A DNA stretch of 64,000 bases from Gnetum montanum (taxonomy: Eukaryota > Streptophyta > Gnetopsida > Gnetales > Gnetaceae). Below the pieces are notes generated by a model. The model was not told the DNA's origin, ran no database searches, and saw only the letters and a program-made list of their open reading frames with translations. The DNA lies in contig MNCI01023346.1 in assembly GCA_015680685.1 (NCBI GenBank), positions 913,380 to 977,379 of the forward strand. Reading direction: 5' to 3'. The number at the start of each line of letters is the position of its first letter. Positions within the stretch are counted from its first letter, which is position 1. The translations under genes were made by a program, and so were the position numbers. Shown piece after piece: positions 58,217-64,000 of this stretch.

Positions 58217-59471
58217 GTAGGTTTAATCACCTATCATTTTTGCTTGTTTCTTCCCCAGATCTTTCCTTGAATTCTGTTAATTGTAAATTTCCGTTTTTGT
58301 GCATGTATTATTTCTTTGGTGAATTGAATTCATTCTTGTTTATAGCAATTTAACTAGAGTGTATAGCAATTTTCTTTGAGTGTAAAGCAATTTCACCTTA
58401 CCTTACCTTAATTCAATTTTCGTCCTGGTTAATTTCAATTTTACTTAAAATACCATTCAAATTCCCAAATTTATCAAAAATTGCAAAACTAAAAGAAAAG
58501 CTTTCTAATTTGTAGTAATTTACATCTTTACTTTGGCAACTTTGGATAAAGTTATGATTTGAACCATGAGTGAAATTGATTAGATGAAAAATTAAATTCG
58601 AAACATATATTAAACAAAATTGAAATTGTTGAAGGACAAAACTGTTGTACGTTTAAACAAAATTGCTTTACAGATGAATGAAATTGCTTGACACTTTAAA
58701 GAAATTTGCAATTGACCAAAGGGGTAATTAGGGTCCTTAGAGGCTTCTGCAAGATCATGTTTTTGTTTAGGCCTGAGATATAGGGCTTTTCTCGTTGTTT
58801 CTGGAAGTTTCTGTAAATTCGCCCGCGAAGTTCTTCGACGATTGTTGTTTGTTTGTTTGTTTGCCTGGTCGGTTTTTGATACAGAGCATGCTTTTCATGT
58901 TTAGCTGGAAGAGGCGATTCATACGATTGAAAGGCATGCTTCGTCTACAACGAAGAAGTGCACTTTACAGATCCTGGATTCAGGAAAGGCCTTCATTGCT
59001 GATGTGAAGGAGAAAGGAGTTGTGGTAACGACAAAAGATGTTGCAGAGGACGTGTACAAGAAAACGGAGCCCCTTGTCAATGCTTTGTACAGCAGGGCAG
59101 AACCCATTGCCAAGGGTTTATACATTAAGTATGAGCCGGTAGCCAAGCACTGGACATTGGTGGCCTGGTACAGGCTTTTGGATTTTTCAGTTGCACAGCA
59201 TGCTGTGGAAATGCTATTGCCCATGGGAGTCCAGTGCTTGCAGATTTATAATTCAGGGGTTCGGTACTTAAGTGATGGAAACTTCAAAATCGCATCGATT
59301 CTGCCTGAGGTTCCTGTTGAGAAAGTGAAGAATTCCATTAAACAGAGCTTGGATGATAGGAAGTCTCTGAGGGCACCCAAAGAAGACAAACTCAAATCAG
59401 TAGAAACCCATGCAACTGAAACCAGTGAAAGCAAAGCCGAGGCTGAAACTCCTGGCACAGTAGTGCCTTAA
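57965..59471 (+). CDS. REF/SRPP-family (rubber elongation factor / small rubber particle-like) lipid-droplet-associated protein
   Basis: Two exons, 57965-58216 and 58905-59471, joined in phase 0 (AGAAAA/GTAGGT ... CATGTTTAG/CTGGAA), give 272 residues. Residues 10-30 hold LKYLGFLRVATHKA, the family's N-terminal signature. YGKIHDKPLQILAFADRK and KKTEPLVNALYSRAEPIAKGLY are the amphipathic repeats of the REF domain, and LLDFSVAQHAVEMLLP is also family-like. A Lys/Glu/Ser-rich tail follows. Relatives coat lipid droplets or rubber particles and act in stress and lipid storage. The start MAEFELQ is chosen because it aligns with the family; an in-frame ATG at about 57953 would add only four residues. 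Both exons are intact, the first undamaged gene after the transposon nest. A family symbol would be a guess. Confidence 0.88.
58905..59471 (+). CDS. REF/SRPP-like gene exon 2
   Basis: Acceptor TTCATGTTTAG; reads LEEAIHTIERHASSTTKK onward to TAA at 59469-59471. 188 codons. Confidence 0.85.
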   Translation: MEEAIHTIERHASSTTKKCTLQILDSGKAFIADVKEKGVVVTTKDVAEDVYKKTEPLVNALYSRAEPIAKGLYIKYEPVAKHWTLVAWYRLLDFSVAQHAVEMLLPMGVQCLQIYNSGVRYLSDGNFKIASILPEVPVEKVKNSIKQSLDDRKSLRAPKEDKLKSVETHATETSESKAEAETPGTVVP

Positions 59472-59730
59472 AAAGGTCCGTTAAGCTGATTGTTACTGTA
59501 CCGTAAATTTCGTATTTTAAGCCGTTGTAGAGGCACTGTAATTTGGGCCGTGTAAGTAGGGATTAGTAGTGTGATAATGTATTTGATGTTGCCTGTAGTG
59601 TGGAATCATGCCTGTCAAGGTAATGTAGATTGTTATAGCATCAGTGTGGAATGTAATGGAGTGAAATGAGCTGTTTCTGTTTTCAATTTGCTTCTGGAAC
59701 ATCGATTTTGCTTGGTTTCTTTAAAATAAA
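59472..59730 (+). other. 3' UTR of the REF/SRPP-like gene
   Basis: T-rich sequence; the first canonical AATAAA is at 59725-59730, about 255 bp after the stop. Confidence 0.45.
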
Positions 59731-61013
59731 GTACTGTATGTGACTACATGTGGGAGTGTAAGAACTGTCACACTAGAATCGGATTTTTCCTTCTTGGGGA
59801 ATAGCGTGTCAATTACACTGTCTCTTCAACTTCAACTGGAAGTTGGACCGGATGAAGTAGAATTAACGCAATATATCATTTCAGGTAACTATCAAACATT
59901 ATTTTCCTACGACGGCAATGAATAGCGAAATTCTAAATTCTTGTGTAAGGGAAGTTTCGCATCTTTACAGCGGTGATGGAGGCCCGAATTGAGTCTTTGG
60001 ATAATAATAAAACCTCAAATTTAGTTTTTCATTTTCAAAAACATGCTACATGGACATAACTTAAATAAACATTTACTTGTGTTTTTTCTTCAAGTTAGAA
60101 GTTTTTTTTTCCCCAACACATGGTAGCACACATTTTACCCGCCCATTTGCCTGTTATTTACATTGAAATTTTAATAGATAACTATACTAGAAGGGAATGA
60201 GGAAAAAGAATATTAAAGCAACATTATTCTTCCTTTTCCATAGACTCATATTTGAGGATACTCGAGCCAATTTTATGATAATTTCTATTTCTATGAATTC
60301 AGAATTATTGAGAAACCATAAACTAATTTGGGGATTTAAATGGAAACCTTTAAATAAATTGATAATTCTATAAATTCTTTTGTTGATTCTTAAAACATAT
60401 AAATAATAAATTTTAGATTCAAGCCAATTAAACGTCGAACTTGGGAGTTACGATCATGTCCTCATATGACATGTAAAATTGTGTTAAAAGTTAATCTAAT
60501 ATAAACTGTAGATCACATGAGCGTAACTACGATACGGATTTATCGTAAAATTTTTTATATAATTCTAATTTCCAGCATCAATTGAACATGACTTCCAGCT
60601 ATTTGGGTAACATGAAGGTAAAAAGGGTGAGAAAAATTGCATTAAATACTTTGAAGCATTCTGTCATCCTCATTCAATGTGATGTCTTAAATACTTAAGC
60701 AGGCTCATTCAATGCATTTCCTCCATTTATACTTACACAGCAATATCCTTACTTCTCATGTAGGACCAACCCAATACTTTGTTTTTTGAGATCAACTCGG
60801 AACTATGACTTTTAAACATGAAAACAGTCCGACCGACTTCCTTTGTGGACACGAAAGGAGAAGACATCTTAAACAAAGAGTGAACTTTGATTCAAAAGAT
60901 TATGTATCTAATTATATATTTGAAGAATGTATAATTCATGAACTTTTTAAATCTTAAAAGAAAAGAAGAGCTTCGTGTATTGCTAGTAACAATCATGCTG
61001 GAGCTTGTTTCCG
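59731..61013. other. Intergenic, no gene seen
   Basis: AT-rich; no coding frame or repeat of note. Confidence 0.5.
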
Positions 61014-61135
61014 TTAAGAAAGACAGCAGCGGGTGCAGATGCCGGGGATGCTCCAATCACAGCAGCCAAATGTGCAGCGATTAAATCCGCCATCATCATC
61101 ATCACCACCTCCGCCTTCGCAGCCTCCTCCCTCTC
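61014..61135 (-). CDS. GRP-like gene exon 2 (Gly-rich, six-Cys tail)
   Basis: Two bases complete the split codon, then the Gly/Asp-rich linker and Cys tail, with TAA at 61016-61014. Confidence 0.66.
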
Positions 61136-61998
61136 CTGATAATGGTCAGGACATGTTATTACCGGATCCAACTTTAATCGTTTATTTTATAATTAGATAA
61201 AATAAGGATAAATTATTTAAAACAAAAAGTCACAGGTTTGATTTTAAAGGTATTCTGGGTCACTTGTTATTCCTAAGTTTGAGTTCAAAAGGTATGCTAC
61301 AACCTTGATTGGACCTGTATGTTAAGACACCTACTTATCAAAAGTTTGATTTCAAGAGGTATGCTATAATCCTTGACCTATATGCTAATCCGTCTACTAC
61401 TCATAAGTTCAGTTTCTAGAACTATGTTAAAACACTTGCTATCTTGACATGGTAACAATATATGTTGGATTTTAAAAGGTATGTTGGGAGTAGCACTTTA
61501 GCTTAGCTAGTTAGCTTACTTGCTTTGCATTTCAGAATACTAGCACCCTCCATGCTAACTTGAAGGTATGTTAATATGTCTTGTGTGTAAATATTGCTAA
61601 AATAAAGTTTCAAGTTCCAACAAGTAAGCTTATACTAGAATCAAACCCACAAGACAACTAAACATTGGGAATCCACACACTTTACATCTTGAAGATTTGA
61701 TCCAGTACCAATACCTTGAAGGATGACCTAGAGGCATGGTTAAAGAAAACATATGCACTCTAGTATTCAATAAAAAAGGGGAAAAGAAAAACATTGCGAA
61801 TCATTTTAAGGAATCAAAGAAGATGATTTAAAAGAAACAAAATAATTTAAAAGGATGGGTTGAAGGACCGTGACTACCTCTGCAATTTGGAAACGTAACA
61901 GTATCAGTAGGGGTGGTGGAATTTTCATGGTTGCCCATCGCAAATACAAGAAGATAGCACAGGAAGGAAACTCCCAACACACATCGCCACACTGCCAT
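61014..61998 (-). CDS. Secreted glycine/cysteine-rich peptide gene (GRP-like), two exons
   Basis: Exon 1, 61998-61878, encodes a clear signal peptide (MAVWRCVLGVSFLCYLLVFA) and GNHENSTTPTDTVTFPNCR. The donor is GCAGAG/GTAGTC. Exon 2, 61135-61014, follows acceptor CCATTATCAG, and the phase-1 junction fits exactly. It encodes GEGGGCEGGGGDDDDGG, then CTFGCC...CTRCC and TAA. The CX3CC-X7-CX2CC tail resembles that of many plant secreted glycine-rich proteins. The 80-residue precursor would go through the secretory pathway to the wall or apoplast. A TATA-like ACATAAAG lies about 65 bp upstream. Neither exon stands out as an open frame. RNA evidence would confirm the 742-bp intron. Confidence 0.68.
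61136..61877 (-). other. Intron of the GRP-like gene with degenerate repeats
   Basis: 742 bp, GT-AG. It contains several AAAAGGTATGCTA.../TCATAAGTTTGA-type units of about 65-75 bp (61225-61480). Confidence 0.55.
61878..61998 (-). CDS. GRP-like gene exon 1 (signal peptide)
   Basis: 40 codons plus one base. The hydrophobic core LGVSFLCYLLVFA is followed by a likely cleavage site near AMG. Confidence 0.66.
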
Positions 61999-62603
61999 CT
62001 CACTCTCTTGGGATTCTCAGAACAAGCGGCCGCTGCTGTTCTCTGTATAAGCCTGCCTGTCTTTATGTAGACACACAGTGAGCACTATTAATGTCGACTG
62101 AAAAGATTAATTGCAACATTTATGGTCTTACCAAATCCAATTCAAGTCGCTGCAGTAGTGCTGTAATTAATTGCAGGATTCGCAGCTATGCTATGGAGTT
62201 CAAAGATGCCAGACATTTGGAAGGAGGTTTGGAGAATCAAATGACCATCTGTACTTTGCAACAGCGCGCGGGCCCTGCCCCTGTATCGTGATTCTTAATC
62301 CAGAATCACGCATATTCGATGTCTGCGTTAATCGTTGATGGTGTCTTGTATGCTATGATTTGAGATAGCTGTAGAAAAAAACTGGCATGATTTGTTTTTG
62401 TTGTGTTGATGTTTGGTTAACCCATTGTCTATTTATTTTTTTATAATAATGTAATTTCTGGATTTTTAGACATAATAAAGCTTCAGCTTCAGTTTCAATT
62501 TCAGTATTGAACTAATTTGATATGTGTCCATGTTTATCTTTTTAAACAACCCTGGCAGCATGACTTCAACCTTTACAGATTCAATTTTTAATGTCCATGA
62601 TCC

Positions 62604-62749
62604 GTGTGGATGAAGGAATTACAGAAGTCAGAACTCTTCAAATGCTGAAATTTGGAATGAATGATGTGCATGCTCAGTGTGGATGAAGTAGTTAAAGAAG
62701 TGAGGGCTCTTCAAATGCTGAAATTTGGAATAAATAAACAACATGATGA
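62604..62749. repeat. 73-bp tandem duplication
   Basis: GTGTGGATGAAG...CTTCAAATGCTGAAATTTGGAAT occurs at 62604 and again at 62677. Confidence 0.8.
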
Positions 62750-62851
62750 ATAACCTTACTTCACAAATTAGATAGGACAAGGAAGACTTAGAGGAAGAGG
62801 CAAATCCTATTAATCTAATGTTAAAAATCAAAACTTCAAGTTTAATAAAGG

Positions 62852-62891
62852 AAACTCAAATAAAATTGGTAGAACTCAAATAAAATTGGTA
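62852..62891. repeat. 20-bp tandem duplication
   Basis: AACTCAAATAAAATTGGTAG is present twice in direct succession. Confidence 0.85.
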
Positions 62892-63079
62892 GCTTTCTTG
62901 GAACAGTGATGTAGCAACCTTTTTTTATAAACTCATTGCATGATCTTCTTTGCACACACCCAAACTATCTAAGCCACCCTTTTTGTAACTTATTTGAAAT
63001 AGAAGCTACTCCAAGTCTTTCTTTGATGTCTATGTTGTGTAGTCTATCTCTTCTAGTAAATATCTATATAAGCATTCTC

Positions 63080-63450
63080 ATTTTTGCATTGTTGATTTGT
63101 TATTCATGCTTTTTTTGTACTGACCAACATTTAGCACCATATAAGATAGTAACCCTAACTTGTCTCCATTTTGACCATCTTGACTTAATTCTATTTTTTT
63201 TATATCTTTACCAATTTTACCATATGATTGGAGCATTGATCCTAGGTAGCAAAACTATTTGCATTTTTGCACTACTGCTTTGTTGTTCATGCCTCTTTTG
63301 CACTGCCCAACATTTAGCACCATATAAGATAGCCAACCTGATCTCCATTTTGATGATCTTGACTGAATTCTATTTTTTATATCTTTATCAATTTCAACAT
63401 ATGACTGAAGCATTGATCCTTGGTAGCAAATTTGTTTGCAATGGGGGACT
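63080..63450 (-). pseudogene. LINE reverse transcriptase C-terminal fragment, internally duplicated
   Basis: On the minus strand YQGSMLQSYVEIDKDIKNRI, SKWRSG and, after a frameshift, LYGAKCWAVQKRHEQ match the YLGSxLQ...EIDxDVxxRIQ...KWRxA...LYGxECWxVKxxH region of plant non-LTR retrotransposon RTs. The LYGAKCW segment (63262-63330) and its flanks recur in degraded form at 63085-63262, so the fragment is duplicated in tandem. Not functional. Confidence 0.7.
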
Positions 63451-63497
63451 TTTTGGCCTTGAATTATCACTTCAATTTCATTGCTATTTATGGTGTT

Positions 63498-64000
63498 ATT
63501 AAAATTGCATTCCATTATTAGAATCAGCAACAAGAACAAATCTCCATATGACTTATTTTATAATTGACTATGGAATGTCTCTCACATGAAAACATTTGGT
63601 TGTCATTGCTATGTGAAGGCTTCAAAGCACTTTATCAAAGGACTTGATAACAAAGGAATAATATGCATCTTTCTTGAATATGACCCAAAAAAAATTGGAT
63701 CTAAATTTTATGATTCCATAGAATACGAGTGGTACCCATATAGAGATGTTACTTTCCTTGAAGATAGATATGGACTTATTAACTTCTAGCAAAACTCTAA
63801 AATATAAAACCTTTCATTTAATCCTAGATTATGTATTTAAACAGATCATCTTTCAATTGAAATACTTGATACAAATTTTGAAATAAGGATAACAAGATCA
63901 AGTGTCATAACTAATGTTGCATATTCAACCCTAACTTAAGAACAATCTAATGTTGAAGAAGCCTTATAGACAAAAGTGTGGAGGCAAGTTGATGAGTGGC
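63498..64000 (+). pseudogene. Copia integrase C-terminus to RT start, fragment running off the window
   Basis: RISNKNKSPYDLFYN, stop, LWNVSHMKTFGCHCYVK (63516-63612), then IICIFLEYDPKKIGSKFYD and YPYRDVTFLED match the Copia integrase end (KTPYEL...xxLRVFGCxCYV...FLGY...xRDVxFxE). After the stop at 63787, EALXTKVWRQVDEW at the window edge is the usual linker into RT (EAxxxxxWxxAMxxE). Decayed. Confidence 0.8.

Larger units (their letters stand above)
62070..62935. other. Intergenic with two short tandem repeats
   Basis: No gene seen. Repeats of 73 bp and 20 bp are listed separately. Confidence 0.5.

Noticed and set aside
62936-63502. 188-codon plus-strand frame, Leu/Phe/Tyr-rich, membrane-like
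   Set aside because: It is the complement of the LINE RT fragment and repeats with it.

Overview
This is nuclear DNA of a seed plant, dominated by decayed LTR retrotransposons. Gymnosperm origin is a guess from the large, old, deeply nested elements; nothing here fixes the species. There are two N gaps (18666-19165 and 44118-44266). I see no tRNA, rRNA or CRISPR array.

Layout. 1-1027: AT-rich, no gene. 1028-5242: a Copia-type gag-only element (F, minus). 5400-6951: a decayed hAT/ZNF862-like transposase (minus). 7786-55572: one nested stack. The oldest member D (plus, target duplication ATAGT) was split by A (plus, TTGTG) and by a solo LTR E (minus, imperfect duplication). A was split by C in its 5' LTR (plus, CTTGG) and by B in its interior (minus, GTACC). 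Removing each insert restores a continuous host sequence. 57965-59471: a two-exon REF/SRPP-type gene. 61014-61998: a two-exon secreted glycine/cysteine-rich peptide gene (minus). 63080-64000: LINE and Copia fragments.

A, B and D are relatives of the Athila lineage (tRNA-Asp-type primer sites, gag, a 3' third ORF, and an internal polypurine motif after pol). B has gag, protease, RT, RNase H, integrase and ORF3. D and A lack RT through integrase but keep gag and ORF3, so they look like non-autonomous derivatives. C is a 17.2-kb Tat-lineage Ty3/gypsy element with two RNase H domains.

The most unusual object is inside C. Between its protease and RT lies an antisense gene of eight exons (24705 down to 20324). 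All seven introns are GT-AG, every splice phase is compatible, and a TATA box sits about 280 bp upstream of the start codon. The deduced protein is about 1,063 residues, broken by one frameshift and two stops.

A second pattern runs across the window. The LTRs of A-E, and two apparent internal promoters ahead of ORF3 in B and D, carry element-specific short palindromes just upstream of the TATA box. F has a looser version of the same arrangement. In C the same palindromic motif also fills the leader and first intron of the antisense gene.
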